Below are positions 1-13,015 of a DNA stretch of 64,000 nt, one piece after another; position 1 is the stretch's first letter, and every line of letters begins with the position of its first letter. The stretch is from Anoplolepis gracilipes (taxonomy: Eukaryota > Arthropoda > Insecta > Hymenoptera > Formicidae), in NCBI RefSeq assembly GCF_047496725.1, contig NC_132973.1:8159233-8223232 (forward strand), read 5' to 3'. A program made the translations under genes and the position numbers. The notes below the pieces were generated by a model that ran no database searches, was not told the origin of the DNA, and saw only the letters and a program-made list of their open reading frames with translations.

Positions 1-1123
1 AAGACAGAACGCGCGTCTTTAGTAACTAGGTATGTTTTGTTATGTGAAACTGATGCTTGAAATACAGACGGTTTCTCGTACTATCTCGATAACAAATGGT
101 CCTATATTATTTTTCCTTCTTGCAATTTTTGACTCTCTTCCTCGCGACGAAGTCCATATCCTTCGTCATATTTACATATTTATACGATATTTTTTTAATT
201 GCACATTTTAGTATGATTATATAGTATATATAAAATAGAATATGCTAGCAAGATTGGATTTGCATTTTAGAAATACCCAGTATTATAAAATGCAAAAAAT
301 ATTATAGGAAAGTAAATGAGGCATAAAAACGCTTCTCGATTTTGCGCTCATCCTAGAAATAATGCTATACGAGATGTGAAAATAAATTAATCTTTCGAGC
401 TAATCGAGTTTCGACACTTTTGTTAGGTAAAAACCGCGTTAGTTTTCGACAATGAATAGCGTCCCGCATAAACTCGGAACATCGTTATAAATGGTGAATT
501 AATTAACGATGTAAGCGGCGAGCTAAATTAATTTCGGTGAAGTGATTAAATCCGTCGAAATTTACCTTTTTATTCATTCCGTTAAATTTAATTAATTCCT
601 CAAAATTAATTTTTTCCCTACGGTTAAAATTTAAATGAAAAACCCAACATTATATGGACACGCGGCAGAACTATACTGCGCGATAATTCGCAACAAGAGA
701 TGGCTTTGCTCCATTTTCTACGCTAAAATTCTTGGGAACATGCTGGCGGTCGTTAAGCTCGTTAATGAATCGTCAACCAACTTGGTCGCGATGTACGTCG
801 CGTCTCTATTTAATAGATCGCACGCGTTAAATGTACCGCTCGTCATGCGGAGAGGCTCGTGAAATATTCAACGCGAGAAAAATCGTGACATATTTATTTT
901 TGAGCTTGTCGTCCGTGTACCGTGGAAAATTCTCTCTTCTACCCACGCTATAATTCTGCGCTTGAAAAGTGGAAGCAGACGTAAGTCAAGAAATCTGTAA
1001 AATATCAATTTTTTTCTCAACACTCTGTATATTATATTGTATACGTGTTTACAATTAAAACACTCTGTGCACATTTATTTTCTTTTTTTGCATTTGGCCT
1101 ACAAATGTACGCAATTTCGCCCG

Positions 1124-1160
<37 letters not shown>

Positions 1161-2999
1161 AAAGAAATATCTCAGCAATCTACAAATTAAAATAGCTAAA
1201 AATGTGTGCTTTAAATTGTTGATAAATTTTAAATTATTAATAATCAAAAATATAAATAAATTTTTACTCTCAAATTAATTTTTAAAAATTAATAATATAA
1301 TAAATAACAGTATATATATATACTGTATAAACTAAAAAAATGTGTGTGTACTTTACTTCAAATGAATTTTAATTAAAGTTTTAATTACCTTTAGGTGTTT
1401 TGTGTTAAATATTTAAAAGTTATAAGAAAAAAAAATGGTCTTCTCTATTAAAGTTTTGCTAAGAAAAACACCCTTAATTCACTTAAATTTTTTATTTGTT
1501 TTTTAATATTTTCTAAAGATTTTATAGACGTTATTTATTTTAAATAGTTTTCCTTATTTGAAAAACATAATTTGTTTATACACAAAATCGTATTATTAGT
1601 ATTTCTTATTGAAACGTTGATTTATCATGTTTTAAACATTTTGTTTTAACATTATTATTTTTTAATATATATTACATTTTTTTTTCTTTTTTAAACGTTA
1701 TGTTTACACATCATCTCAGAATGTGGGTCCTTTAAAATAAATGGATATGGAGAGCTTACTTTATATAATTTTGTATTTTTTACATAATTACAATAATGCA
1801 AAAATGTAAAAAATCGATAATTTTGCATTTTATTTCTTTTTTTTAATTCACAATTTAATATTTGACCAGCACGAGCATGATTGTTAATTTAGCTAGCTAG
1901 ATATACACGTCGACTCTTAAGGGACATATTAGGGATATAGTTGAAGCAGAGAAGCAGACACGAAATGTAATAACGTGTAACTGTGTTCGCGTTACTTAAT
2001 TCGATTACGTATACAAGACGCGCGTGCCACGAATTGCGCATCGAAACCAGTTTCCATTGACGTAGTTTTCACTCCACTAATTTCCGTTTGAAAGTGTTCA
2101 TGGTCACACGAATGTAATGTTATTTGTGTATTACTTATGACGGTGACGTTATTTTGCGCGATAAATTTCTCGCTTGAAAAATTTATTCATAAAAGTGTAA
2201 GTCTCGTTGTGTAACAATGAATTAAACTCTACATATAAGACGAATATTTTTTAATATTAATTTTTTCAACAAGTTTTTTACTTATAAACGTAATATATTG
2301 TGCTTTTAATAAATTTATAGCGTGCTTGTTTCTTCTTCATTAAATAAAAGAAAAGATTTTTTAGCAAAACGAATATATTGATAAATTGGTAAATTATCTT
2401 GTATCTATTGTACTTTCGAGTTAGCTTAAAACTTTTGATATAAAAATAAAAAATAACTTGTCTTACATTTGGAAAAAAGTAATCAAGATGAAAGCAATGG
2501 TGTGTGAAAAGTCGTACAAATCCTGTTCGCAATAGTTTACATAATTACATCAAATCGAAAGGATACATTCTCTTGGCGGCTGATTGCAAGTGGAAATGGA
2601 ATTTCATTGATTTATGAGTAGAAAACTTATAAAACTACGATATTTTTTCTAATAAAAAATCAACTCTAAATTTGAAAAGAAAAAAATAATCTTACTCTGT
2701 TTATACTTTTTATCAAATTTCGCATAAAATACAAACTTATTATTTGTGAATTATATAATATTTTATGAACTTTATTTATGAATACAATAATACGCATATA
2801 CATATATAAAAAATATGTAAAATATACACGCGTTATATTTGCTTGTACATTTTATCCGATACACTGATAAGCACTATCATCGGAGAATCACTTGTAGAGC
2901 GCCTTCAGCATTTTTACCTGCTGGTGTTGCAGAAAACGTCATGCACAAGGTTAACGTAAATGATATCAGGCGCAATATGAGAGGCAGATGCGAAATTTT
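1..2999. other. AT-rich non-coding stretch
   Basis: I see no gene here. The sequence is strongly AT-rich with short A/T runs and one 35-base poly(T) tract at 1125-1159. The open frames are short, overlap on both strands and show no recognisable motif. Confidence 0.6.
1125..1159. repeat. poly(T) tract, 35 bases
   Basis: An uninterrupted run of T is visible. It may be a simple homopolymer expansion or the tail of a reverse-strand retroposed copy, but no retroposon body is recognisable beside it. Confidence 0.9.
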
Positions 3000-3095
3000 C
3001 TTTCTTGCACGCCGCACGAGCAAGATAGACGGCATCGTATATTCGCCGAAGCGAGTCTCTTAAACGTTAATGTTATGCAAACGGGAGATAGGAAC

Positions 3096-3130
3096 GGCGG
3101 GCGGGCGGACGGGCGGACGGGCGGACGGGT
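3096..3130. repeat. GC-rich minisatellite, 8-bp unit GGGCGGAC
   Basis: About three perfect copies of GGGCGGAC follow a GGCGGGC start. The block stands out sharply from the AT-rich surroundings. It lies inside a short frame that reads as a Gly/Arg/Asp-rich repeat, which I regard as incidental. Confidence 0.85.
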
Positions 3131-3539
3131 TTCGCTCCGTTTCTCAGTCTTGCATCGCAGAGTGTCGGATTATAGATAAGACGGAAGGAGTATCGCGCTC
3201 GTTCGTTAGCGTTGCGATGGTAATGAAATGAAAACATCAATGAGAGCTCCCGGGGAAAAGCGAGGCACTCTTAATACAGGTACTTCAAGTACGGGGGACA
3301 CTATCGGGAAGCTATAAGCTTTATTAGGCTTGTTGTGTATCATATATCGTATAAATAAAAATTACTAGTTGCAGACATTTTTTTTTCTCTATAGTTATGT
3401 ATGTTGAAATTGCTAATTAAATGATAGAAAGCAGGTAAAGGTCTGTCAGTTTTTTACATTTTTGCAAATATGAAGGCAATTTTTGACATCTTATATTCGC
3501 GTAGTCAGCATCGTTTCACGTCGTCGTGCGAAAAACTGA

Positions 3540-3579
3540 TTTATTCTCCTTGTCTCCGGAGACACGCGGAGAGAATAAA
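3540..3579. other. two-tier hairpin
   Basis: The outer arms TTTATTCTC and GAGAATAAA (9 bp) enclose a perfect 12-base palindrome GTCTCCGGAGAC. The whole 40-base segment can fold as a stem with an inner stem. No miRNA family was recognised. It could be a chance fold, a transposon footprint or a small structured RNA. Confidence 0.5.
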
Positions 3580-4139
3580 TAAATGTCTGAATTAACTTAT
3601 GTCTCGTGAATTTTACCAACGTTGCGGAACATTTTTGAATTCCACGACACAAAAGTATTTCACTTTTGGTACATTTGGACGGAAAAGATATACTAATGCC
3701 GTAGCTATAGAAAAAAAAAGATATGCAGAGTCACAAATATTTCAAATGTTCTTAAATATTTCAGTAAATATTTTACTGCCGCGTGTTGTAGGATGCGCCA
3801 ACAGAAACGCGTAGAGTATGACAAATTAATATGTCTCTTGAAGTTTTAACGTCAAATACAGATGTTTGAATATTAACTCTTGCGAGTTAATTACTTTTAT
3901 GAGTGGAAAAGACATAAATGTGAGTTTAAATTATAGTAGACAAATGGTAAAATATATTAATTGTAATATTAATTTAAAAAATAAGAAATATAAATTTTAG
4001 ATTTATCATATAATTTATTCTTATAATTTTTATATTATGATGTCGAAATATTTTTGTATAATGAAAATTATAATAATATTAAATATATACATTCGCAATT
4101 TATCTTTTGAGATTCTCTTTCGCGAAAAATATTTTTAAT

Positions 4140-4304
4140 ATGAGTGACACGGATTCAGATGAGAATATTAATGAATTATTAAATAAAAGAGTAATCGAAG
4201 ATAAATGTATATCAAGATTCGAATGGACACACAGATATTTTATATCCGCGACAGTGAAATATTTTGCGCGCAAATTCGTTGACCTGATTAAAATTTCATC
4301 GTAA
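4140..4304 (+). CDS. small ORF with acidic N-terminus, unrecognised
   Basis: A 54-residue frame starts at an ATG and reads MSDTDSDENINELLNKR at its N-terminus, an Asp/Glu-rich start followed by a mixed basic/aromatic tail. I recognise no domain. The frame lies in AT-rich DNA, is short, and an 89-residue frame is open on the opposite strand across the same bases, so coding is unproven. Acidic starts of this kind occur in some transposase and chromatin proteins, but nothing else supports either. It may well be chance. Confidence 0.12.
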   Translation: MSDTDSDENINELLNKRVIEDKCISRFEWTHRYFISATVKYFARKFVDLIKISS

Positions 4305-5713
4305 CTTTCGGTAACTTGTACACAGACTACACAGTCGTCGGTATAGATTTTCGCGATTGCGCACGCCAAGTTATAACCAGCGTGAGAGACTCGCTCTTCG
4401 TGTATATCGTCGCGTGTTTGCTCTCCTTTGTTTTAAGATATATTTACTCGTACCTTCTATCAGGGCTAAAATAATGGTACATATATTATTCCGTTTGAAG
4501 ATTAGCATGCGCGCGAGATAATTCGTAAAGCAGCTATTTGAGACGTGATGCCTTTCAATCTCGGTCACGAGAGATGAGATTTCGAGATATTTCACGAGCG
4601 ACGAACGAAAAATAATCATCGAGTGAACGAGAAATATGAAACTAGAAATATGAGAACAAATAAAACGGTGAGGAAAACTGGTAAAGGTACGCTAAAAAGA
4701 ATTTAGAGACAAAAATTTCGAAGATACTCAATTTCAATTTTTTCTAATATAGAAAATATTCCTTTTACAAAAGTGCATCTTCAATAATTTGAAATAGAAC
4801 TTATAATCACGAGGAAATTATGAGAAAACATTTTACGCCTAGTAATTTTATTCCGGGTGAAAAAGAAAATAGATAATGTCACTTTCAGAAAATGCGATTT
4901 CTCAGAAAAATGTCACACAGGATTTCGTGAGCGACAAACTTGTGCGGAGGCAAAATGTTATAAATGCCGTAATGTATGGTTGCAACTTCAGTGAAGGGAG
5001 GAGAAAAAAATGCGAAAAAAACACGCGAGCCTCTGTTCAATTAACAGTTTGGTTAGCATTTCGCGCTAGTTTGAAATTTGATTAGATTTTGTGACGGACG
5101 CCAAGTGTTTTTACGGCACGAAAATTGGCACCATTTGCTTCACTCGGCTACAGGCCGATCGTGGACAAAAAGTGAGATAATTGGATTCTATTCGGAGAAT
5201 TCTATCGCGCCGCATTTGGGGAAGGGAGAGAAAATTTCGAATTATCCCTTGCGGAGATAGATATCGAGATTATACGGCAAATCTCGTTTCTCAGATAATG
5301 CTCCTGTGATTATGCTGTTAGGTGTGGTAGCACTCTTGGCACGTTTTACAGCACTCATTATGTTGGCTGACCGACCGACCGACCGATTGAGAAAGAGAGA
5401 GAGAGAGAAGCAAATAAAGTCTTTGACCTTAAACTCGAACTCGAATGCGTGATGTAATGCTCGATCGTTAACCTGTTCTTGCACGGTTCCAATATCTATC
5501 CACCACGTTCGCTTATTTGTTTCTCGCGTTCAATCACGCGAAACCGGAGAATGTTGGAATGAGTCTCTCTCTCTCTCTCTCTTTATTGTGATTCGATCGA
5601 CAAACTATATTCCTTGTCTTGCATCTCTACCTCATTTTATTTCTGTTTCGAATAAAAAGTCTATAATGTATATTCTTTATACAAAGTCTTCTTCTATATT
5701 TGATTTTATCACA

Positions 5714-5939
5714 ATGTATTTTTCTAAATATATATTTTTACTTGAAATTGATACTCTAAATAATGTAGAATAATGGTATTTATATATAGAAATTCGTATT
5801 TGAATTCTGTCATCTTTTAATGAAATTTTAACGATAAATAATTTTGTAAAAAATTTCAATATTTTTTATTAGTTTTTAATATTCATTTTTCTCATTATGC
5901 TAATGTATACGATTTTTTTCAAGAAAAAAACTTGCTTCT
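5714..5939 (+). repeat. dispersed direct repeat, copy 1
   Basis: This copy aligns collinearly with 7751-7991. Shared blocks include GAAATTGATACTCTAAATAA, AGAAATTCGTATTTGAATTC and the end AAAACTTGCTTCT. Copies are AT-rich and differ by point changes and small gaps. They lie in the same orientation about 2 kb apart. I see no TG...CA ends, primer site or reverse transcriptase between them, so I do not call them LTRs. Confidence 0.8.
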
Positions 5940-6120
5940 AATATTAATATTTTTAATTAATATTGAAATTTATTATTTTTTTTATCAATAATTTAAACAT
6001 ATAAGTCACATCTCTCCTCGAATTTACTATGACTAAAAAAAAAATGGCTAACGTTTCGTAAAAACTAGAGCGTATTTCTGTAAAAGAGTCACGTCGTTTT
6101 TGACGTAACATATAATATCT

Positions 6121-6195
6121 GATTATTGGAAAACGTTTTTTTTTTTTGTTTTGTTTTTTTTTTTATAAGAGCGTTCCACAAAACTGAAACTTTCG
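6121..6195 (+). repeat. dispersed repeat fragment (pairs with 15783-15838)
   Basis: GATTATTGGAAAACGTTT, a spacer, then a block close to AGCGTTCCACAAAACTG and ACTTTCG recurs in the same order at 15783-15838 with small changes. The spacer is T-rich here and compact there. This suggests a diverged interspersed repeat. Confidence 0.45.
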
Positions 6196-7315
6196 GGATC
6201 CGTCATTTTGCGTATAACAACCCGACCAGTCGCGTATTCCAAACAGTTTCCAGAATCCAACCAAGGATTCCTTCAAAAAGTTTGTGATTCGAAGGTAGAA
6301 ATCTCGAGCAAATTTCACGGATCAAAAGAAGTTCTCGCTGATCCTCAACCCAATCGCGTCGAGTGTGGTTCATGTGAATTTCTGGGTAAGTCGTTGTCGC
6401 GATTTGAAACGATAATGACGTCGGTCGAACCACATCCCAAGGAAGGTCGGGTCCAGTTGGATCGTTGCCAGATCGTTTCCGGGTCTCGCCGACCGCGGAT
6501 ATTCCGCGCGATGCCTAGCAAATATTAGACAAAGGACGAGGAGATGGTCATACTCTCCTGCACCTGCTGACCCTACTGCCAATCTGATTTTCGTCGAGTA
6601 TATAGGGATATAATGAACCACTCTCTCGTGATATTAACCCTCCAGGGTGCTATGTCGTGGCGAGCTCTACATAGCGCTTTGGGACTATTCTCCAAATACT
6701 CGAGAACAGTATTGTGATTATAGTTACTTGATTAGAGTTAGCGAACTATATTTGTAGAGACTTTCCGCAAAATTTCGCAAATAATATGGCTAAATTGTTA
6801 TATGTATAAGATGCTTTGGTAAAGATCAAAGGAAAGATAAATTTGTTGATATTTGTGAAAATTAAACAGCAATTATCTACATAATCATTATTTACGATAA
6901 TAAAAGGAAAATATTGCAAAAATATAAATCTTAGAAATATGCGTTACGAATAGTTACTTTTGTGCTCTGATATATAAAAGAATATTTATTGCACAATGTT
7001 CTTTTAATTTCTTTTTAAATATACTCTGAAATTTTTCCCCGAGTTGTACATATATAATATATATAATATAAACATTATTGATGTTGCTCGACCGTTCAAC
7101 TTAAAGTAGAGTTTACTCTAGTGACGTGTTAAAATTTGACGTTTAAACCTAGAGATATTTAACATTGAAAATTATAGAGTCACAGCGGGGAAACTTCCGC
7201 TAAGGATGCTAAATTTATCAAGGTCCTCTCTGCTGTTATCGTTTAACAGCGGGATAACCCACTGTACCGAAGGCTATCAACGAGTAAACCGCAGTAGGCG
7301 GGATTCGGCATGAGA

Positions 7316-7351
7316 TTCTCTCTCTCTTTCTCTCTTTCTCTCTCTCTCTCC
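7316..7351. repeat. (CT)n-rich microsatellite
   Basis: An imperfect CT/CTTT run. Confidence 0.8.
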
Positions 7352-7750
7352 TTCTCTCCTAAATCTCTACGCATGTCGTGTCGCGTATTTTACGATCCCA
7401 CTCCTCTTCCCCCGTAACGCGACAGACAAGAGTACACGACCGTGTCCCGGCGAGATTACAGAGACGTCCCACGACGTTTGCGGGGCAATTTGCGGTACAA
7501 TGATTGTGAGCCTCCTGGCTGCAAACGAGACGACACCCTCACTCGGGATGCCGCCCCAAGTTAAGCGTGTCGGCGGGAAAGAGGTACTTATTGTTATTCA
7601 AAATAACTGTCTTTCCAGATGAGAGATATAGTGTCACGTCAACTCTCATTTCTGAGATCTGTCGCATAGAAAAAATTTTAAAAGGCCCAATTGAAATTTA
7701 TTAGGCTTTAATAATGTAATTTTTTCTCTCATATTTGGTTTTGTCGTATA

Positions 7751-7991
7751 ATGTAATTTTCTAATTATATATTTTCACGTGAAATTGATACTCTAAATAA
7801 TGTAGAATAATGGTATTTATATAGAAATTCGTATTTGAATTCTTGTAATTTTTTAATAAAATTTTAATGATAAATAATTTTGTAAATAATTTCAATATTT
7901 TTTATTAATTTTTAATATTCATTTTTCTCATTGTGCTAATTTATATAGCTTTTTCCAAGAGCAAAATTTTTTTACGAAAAAACTTGCTTCT
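7751..7991 (+). repeat. dispersed direct repeat, copy 2
   Basis: The partner of 5714-5939. It contains the same ordered blocks, with a roughly 12-base insertion near its end before the shared AAAACTTGCTTCT. Confidence 0.8.
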
Positions 7992-8142
7992 GTTTGTGAT
8001 TTAAATTATACATATTTCGTTCTTATATATTACAAGCAATTTAAATTATATACATATATATATATTTTGCTTTTGTATTACAAGCGACCGTGATTTGTTG
8101 ATTCGTAGAGCAGATTACTCAAGTTTGATCGTTTAACTTTGT

Positions 8143-8155
8143 AACATCCTGTATA
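8143..8155 (-). repeat. ACAGGRTGT-type element end
   Basis: AACATCCTGTATA is the reverse complement of TATACAGGATGTT, close to the TATACAGGGTGT motif found at several other places in the window. It may be a residual terminus of a DNA transposon; only the end is recognisable. Confidence 0.3.
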
Positions 8156-9459
8156 ATTAGTACCACAGCGCGTGTTAATAAGTCTTCTTTTCTTACAAAT
8201 TACCTTCGTTACGAGAGAGAGAGAGAGGGGGGGAAGGTGGAAAGGGGAGAGGAGCCTTTCTGCTTTCTATCTGCGAAAGGTAAGTGCGCGGTTTTCTCGA
8301 GTAACCTGCGAGCGTTAAATGCAATTACCATTACGAGCCGTTACGACGAAATGCCCGACCGCGGGGCGACGGGGGGAAAGTTGGGGGAGGAGGGGAGGCT
8401 ACTGTTGCCGGTAGAGCTGCGGTTTTCGGTCCGGGACAGTTTTGTCGCGCGCGTTTCGCGGTTTTTGCGGCGCGCCGCGTGCCGGCTTTGCCGACAAGGG
8501 AACGGACGGCCCTGTTAACGATGGTTAACGAGCCTGAATGAACGGGCGACGCGACAATACGCGCGCGCGATGCAGAGAGAGGGGGAGAGAGAGAGGGGGG
8601 CATCTCCCCCCTCTCTCCCTTCGTTTCTAAATTCATCTGCCAACAATGCACGGTTTACGTGCGTACGATGTCGCGCGTTCCGCAGTTTTATTCCATATAC
8701 TGCCGGAAATAATCCGCCTATCGAGCGACATGCAATGTCTCGTTTCTCGCGAAGAAAGAATGAAAAAGTGCAATCAAAAGAAAGAGAAACATAATTGTTT
8801 ATATCTTATCTAATTTTTGTCCATTCTTATTATAACTTTGTAGTAAATAAAAATGACTTTTTTTTTTTTCTTTATTTTAACTGTCATCGAGTTTGGAATA
8901 AATAGACATTTTAAGGTATCTATTATTATTGGGGAAAATTCTATCTAGAATCTAATTTTTTTTTTTTTTTTTTTTTAAACATTTTGCTTCTAAATTTAAA
9001 AAAAGAAGCAGTAAAATTGTACTCTATTTTGCAAGTATAAATTATGTATACTTTGGGAACAAAAATATAGCTCAGATATAAGATATACATTTCAAAATGT
9101 ACATCTCATGTAAATGTGCTCTGGAGGAAAGATGTGTATGTTTAAGATATAAAATGCGATTACATTACGTTATTATGTAATCGCGCGCCTCGCAATTTCA
9201 TTCATATTACTTACGGTACTTCCTTTCCATCTCGTCCACGCTACGTACGATCCCACCAGGTTCTGTGACATTATACGATGAAGGATTACCTGGTGCCGCT
9301 ATTTTCTTCAGCGTCACAGTGAAGATGGATTTTTTTTCGCCGACAACGGAAGCTCGTTTTGCAGAGAGACGCACAAGACGCGAGACAGTGGAGAGCATTC
9401 TCCGTAAGACGGAGTTGAAAAAGTCGAGGATACAAGGAAGAAGTATCGTCTAGGAAAAT

Positions 9460-9468
<9 letters not shown>

Positions 9469-9497
<29 letters not shown>
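9469..9497. repeat. (GA)n microsatellite
   Basis: About 14 GA units. Confidence 0.9.
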
Positions 9498-9500
<3 letters not shown>

Positions 9501-12162
9501 TGAGACGAAAGAAATGCAGCAACACCTTGTTATTGCGCGAAAATGTCGAAAGCGAAATATTGTCGGAGAAAGAAGTCGTATTGGAGACGAGAGAGAAAAA
9601 CTAGCGGAAAAGACAGGAACCGTGCCAACGCACACGAATTGAAGGCCGATTCTCTCGTTATTATCTTATGCGATTGCATTCGACTGCACATGAGAAATCG
9701 CATCATCGAGAGAATTTCATCCACCGAAAATTCCATCTTCGTTGAGAGAACAAGTCGACGACGACGACGAAAGTTCGTGATGCTGCTTCTTACGCTAGGA
9801 GAAAGCGGATTCGATAAAATTATCTGGATTGTTTTGTCATTTCGATTTTCGATTTGTTATTTCCAGAGCAATCACTTTCCTGACACTAAACTTTATTTAC
9901 TTTAAGAGAAAAATGAAAAAGAGAGAGACGGGGAAATAGAGACACTTAGAAAATTGATGGTTTGCTCGCAAGTTCATGGATCTGATATCTGCTAAATTAC
10001 ATAAGTTTGTTAGCACTTTAAACTGCGTAAAGTTACATTAATTTTGTGCTTCAAACCGTTTATAATGTTTGTGGAATCGAGAATATCTTAAACTTTGAGA
10101 AATGAGCGCGATTTCTTTTCCGAAAGAAAAAGATATGAAAAAGATATTCGAAAAGCCGGGTATATTTTTGTTTTTGAAAAAAAAAAAAGGTTTAAATAAC
10201 ATAATAAATTAATGAAAATTCTCTATCATGCAAATTCAAAGTATTAGAGAGACACATTGTCGGAGATATCGGATTTCTAAGTAAGAATTTGATATATTCA
10301 ATGTATGTCGAGGATATAAAGTTCCCTCGGGAATCGACGTGACGTCTTGCGAAGAAGGTCGAGACGAAAGTCTAGATGGAATTCGATCCCGCGAGTCGGC
10401 AAATGGCTAAAGTGGCTAATTGGAATCCCGGTGTCGATGGTATTAGAGGTTCAGTTCGCTCGTTGCTAAATGCGGTAAATTCCGCGAACGGGCACGATTC
10501 GTTCTCGCTTCTCGTCCCGCTTCTCGACCGACCGACCGATCGCGCTGACTCTCTCGTGATATCCGAGTTCCCGTTCAACCACCGCACCGTCGCTTCCACC
10601 CTTCTCTCCGCGTTTTCCTCTCAACCGCGTTGCATTCTCCTCCAGCTTTTACTCTTGGCACACAGTTTGAAACACTTCCTCCGTCGCCCCCGCCTACCCA
10701 CTTCCTCCCCCTCACTTTTCATTTTTTTCCTTTTCCCTCCGATATCCTGTCCCTTTTTTTTTTCCCTCGCCCTCGCCCGCTAAATTCAATTTCGTCGGAT
10801 CGATAAGTAATGAACAGTATGACGAGGCATTTAATCGAGGCGGACTTACTTCCGGTTAATGTCCCCCTCTCGTCTGGGTACTATGTTTCGTGAGGCTTCG
10901 TTACTTTTGAAACGCTCAGGGTTCGTTCTACTAGTCGATAATCTACACGTTGATACAGAATATGCAGAGAATTTTCTAGTAAAATAATAAAAAATTTTAT
11001 TTCACATCCTTGAATGTTACTCTCTAGAATCAATTGCTTGTACCAACGAGTACATTCATTCCAATAATGGATTATTTTGTTGATAGTCCGTTCGCGATCG
11101 AAATGTATCGTTTAATACTTAATCATTTTGATAAAAATGATAGATTGGATATTGAAACATGTGGATTTCGTTTTTCGTTCGATGGAAATAAAATCTTTGC
11201 GAATTTTCGAAACGTTCATCGAACGTTGCATTGAATAAATTCAATTTATGTATAACGGCATTTCGTATTTCGATCAGATTCATCGATCGTCAGCCGTGAC
11301 ACGCAGTGATGGAAACGTTCGTTCGATAACAGATGCATCACGGAGAAACTAAAGTTATCATTGACCTGTGACCTCCGGTCTTTTCTGGGCTAGATTTTTA
11401 GCGAAATCCAGTTCACGTTTCCATTTCTCGATATTTATTTATAGGACTGGAAAAATATTTACTCCATCTAATTTCAACTGTATATTTTTGGAAAAAAAAA
11501 CTCTAAATGTTAAAAAGTTTTAGCTGCAACGATAAATATAATGTGTTCCACTTTTACCGCGTTATTTTTGAACGACCGGTTTCTCTGAAGTTGATTTTTA
11601 TTCCGGGGAAATATTAAGCACAAAAAATATGTCGATTCAGATTTTCCCAATTTTTCATATAGATCAATATTTTCCTTGGCAATAAAAACCGATTTCACAT
11701 CGCTCGAAGGATAACAATATAACGACACACTCGGTACATCCTCGGTGCATTTATACTACGTCGGGTTACATCGGTCACTCAAGGATGCTACGGAGACCGT
11801 CATTAGATTAATTAAACTCGCTCGGCGAGGGTCGGTTTGTACGGAGGTGCGACGATCGTTACATCGGGGAACAGGAATAGTGTCCTGTCGGTCGGACCGG
11901 CGATATAACGAGGTTAATTAGTCCGACGGACGGAGGTAGAGAGAAGCTCGATCCCGAAATCCTTCTATTAACGTCGTCAGCTGCATGCGCCATTACTGTC
12001 GTACGGTCGTCGCATAACTCGAATCCTCCGGTTGTCCTATCTCCGCGTCCTTCGCAGAGTCATATCGCTAATTCGCCGATTAGCTTACTCTGTTGTCAAA
12101 ATGTCCGATCGATTCACGGGCGAAATATCCGAGACGGCGCGCGCCGTGCATCCACCGAAATG

Positions 12163-12180
12163 TACAGGGTGTTTCGGAAC
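12163..12180 (+). repeat. TACAGGGTGTTTCGGAAC element end
   Basis: The same terminus, with two changes in 18 bases, appears inverted at 48837-48856 as TACAGGGTGTCGCGGAAC on the minus strand. Termini of this form are common at the ends of Class II elements in ant and bee genomes (established knowledge). No matching second end was found, so the element is truncated or too decayed to delimit. Confidence 0.5.
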
Positions 12181-12274
12181 TCCGGACCTCCGGACCTCCT
12201 TACCAATCGCCTGAAATAATTATACATTTTTTTTACCAATTCTTGATTTCTTGATTTATTTTGCGCCGAGAGTA

Positions 12275-12825
12275 GGGTAAACTAGGGTATGATGGCCATA
12301 GGCTGTAATTTTTTCAATAATTGCTACATAGTGCGCTTTTTTAATCATTGTCAAAGATAATCGATATTTACGGTAGTTTATGGGCATACATTATTCGAAA
12401 TAACGATATTGTGAATCTTCAATCATATTTTTACTTTTGACTACCTGCAAAGTTCTTTACGTGTCCATTTTAAATTGTTATAACGTCGAACAATTACAGT
12501 TAAGCTATCGTAATTGACGTTAGACATATTATAAAGATATGTAAATTGTTACATGACCTATAATTTTTATTTTCATTTTTACTATTTTTTTTTATAAATA
12601 TTATGGCCATCTTTTCCTTAAAAGTTGGGTAAGATGGCCAATGCTTATGTTGTACTATTTTGATAATATAAAATTGCTATTAAATATTTTCCTTTTAATT
12701 TCGATAGTATTACGTAATTTAAGCTTCAGTGAAGATAATATGCCAAACACTATTGAAAAATAACAAAAATAAGAGTATGTTTTTTGAATTTTAAAAAACT
12801 ATGGCCATCTTATCCGAGTTTACCC
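12275..12825 (+). mobile_element. MITE family A, copy 1 (TA-flanked, about 551 bp)
   Basis: The element begins GGGTAAACTAGGGTATGATG and ends with the inverted counterpart ATCCGAGTTTACCC. It is flanked by TA at 12273-12274 and 12826-12827. The TA target duplication and short inverted termini suit a non-autonomous Tc1/mariner-type element. The interior has a second inverted pair, ATGGCCATCTT and AAGATGGCCA (about 12601-12640), so the core motif GATGGCCA/TGGCCATC occurs four times. There is no transposase frame. Two further near-full copies are in this window. Confidence 0.9.
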
Positions 12826-12827
12826 TA

Positions 12828-12983
12828 ATTGTCGATTTTTCGACTTTTCGGATTTTTCCATCTTTTCTTGTATCTTTATGATAAACGAAGCACAATTAAT
12901 GTCGATGCAAAATTAAAAAACAAATATTAATTTCAAGACAAGAAGAAAATCGATATTAAAATACCAAATAAAAAATGCGGCAG

Positions 12984-13015
<32 letters not shown>

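Larger units (their letters stand above)
5940..7750. other. 1.8 kb segment between the direct repeats
   Basis: The segment contains a moderately GC-rich part (6190-6660) open in several frames on both strands without a recognisable product, a (CT)n-rich run near 7316-7351 and a CpG-rich part at 7380-7590. In the last part, a 28-codon frame starting at 7500 runs into a GT at 7584. None of these amounts to a supported gene. Confidence 0.5.
7992..12272. other. gene-poor stretch with CpG-rich blocks
   Basis: No gene is recognised. There are two CpG-rich, GC-richer blocks at 8220-8620 and 10330-10800. Frames there are open on both strands simply because stop codons are rarer. A (GA)n run lies at 9469-9497. 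The CpG-rich blocks could be regulatory or first-exon DNA, but I see no convincing TATA/ATG or splice arrangement. Confidence 0.5.

Noticed and set aside
7456..7583. Possible first exon at 7500-7583 (ATG then GT at 7584) and, on the minus strand, an acceptor-like CGTTTGCAG with an open frame
   Set aside because: Two incompatible readings over the same bases and no recognisable product.
5714..7991. LTR retrotransposon with 230-240 bp LTRs
   Set aside because: No TG/CA ends, primer-binding site, polypurine tract, gag or pol sequence seen between the repeats.
10376..10783. 135-residue forward frame starting MEFDPASRQ
   Set aside because: GC-rich block with a pyrimidine-rich second half that translates to Leu/Phe/Pro runs; no family recognised.
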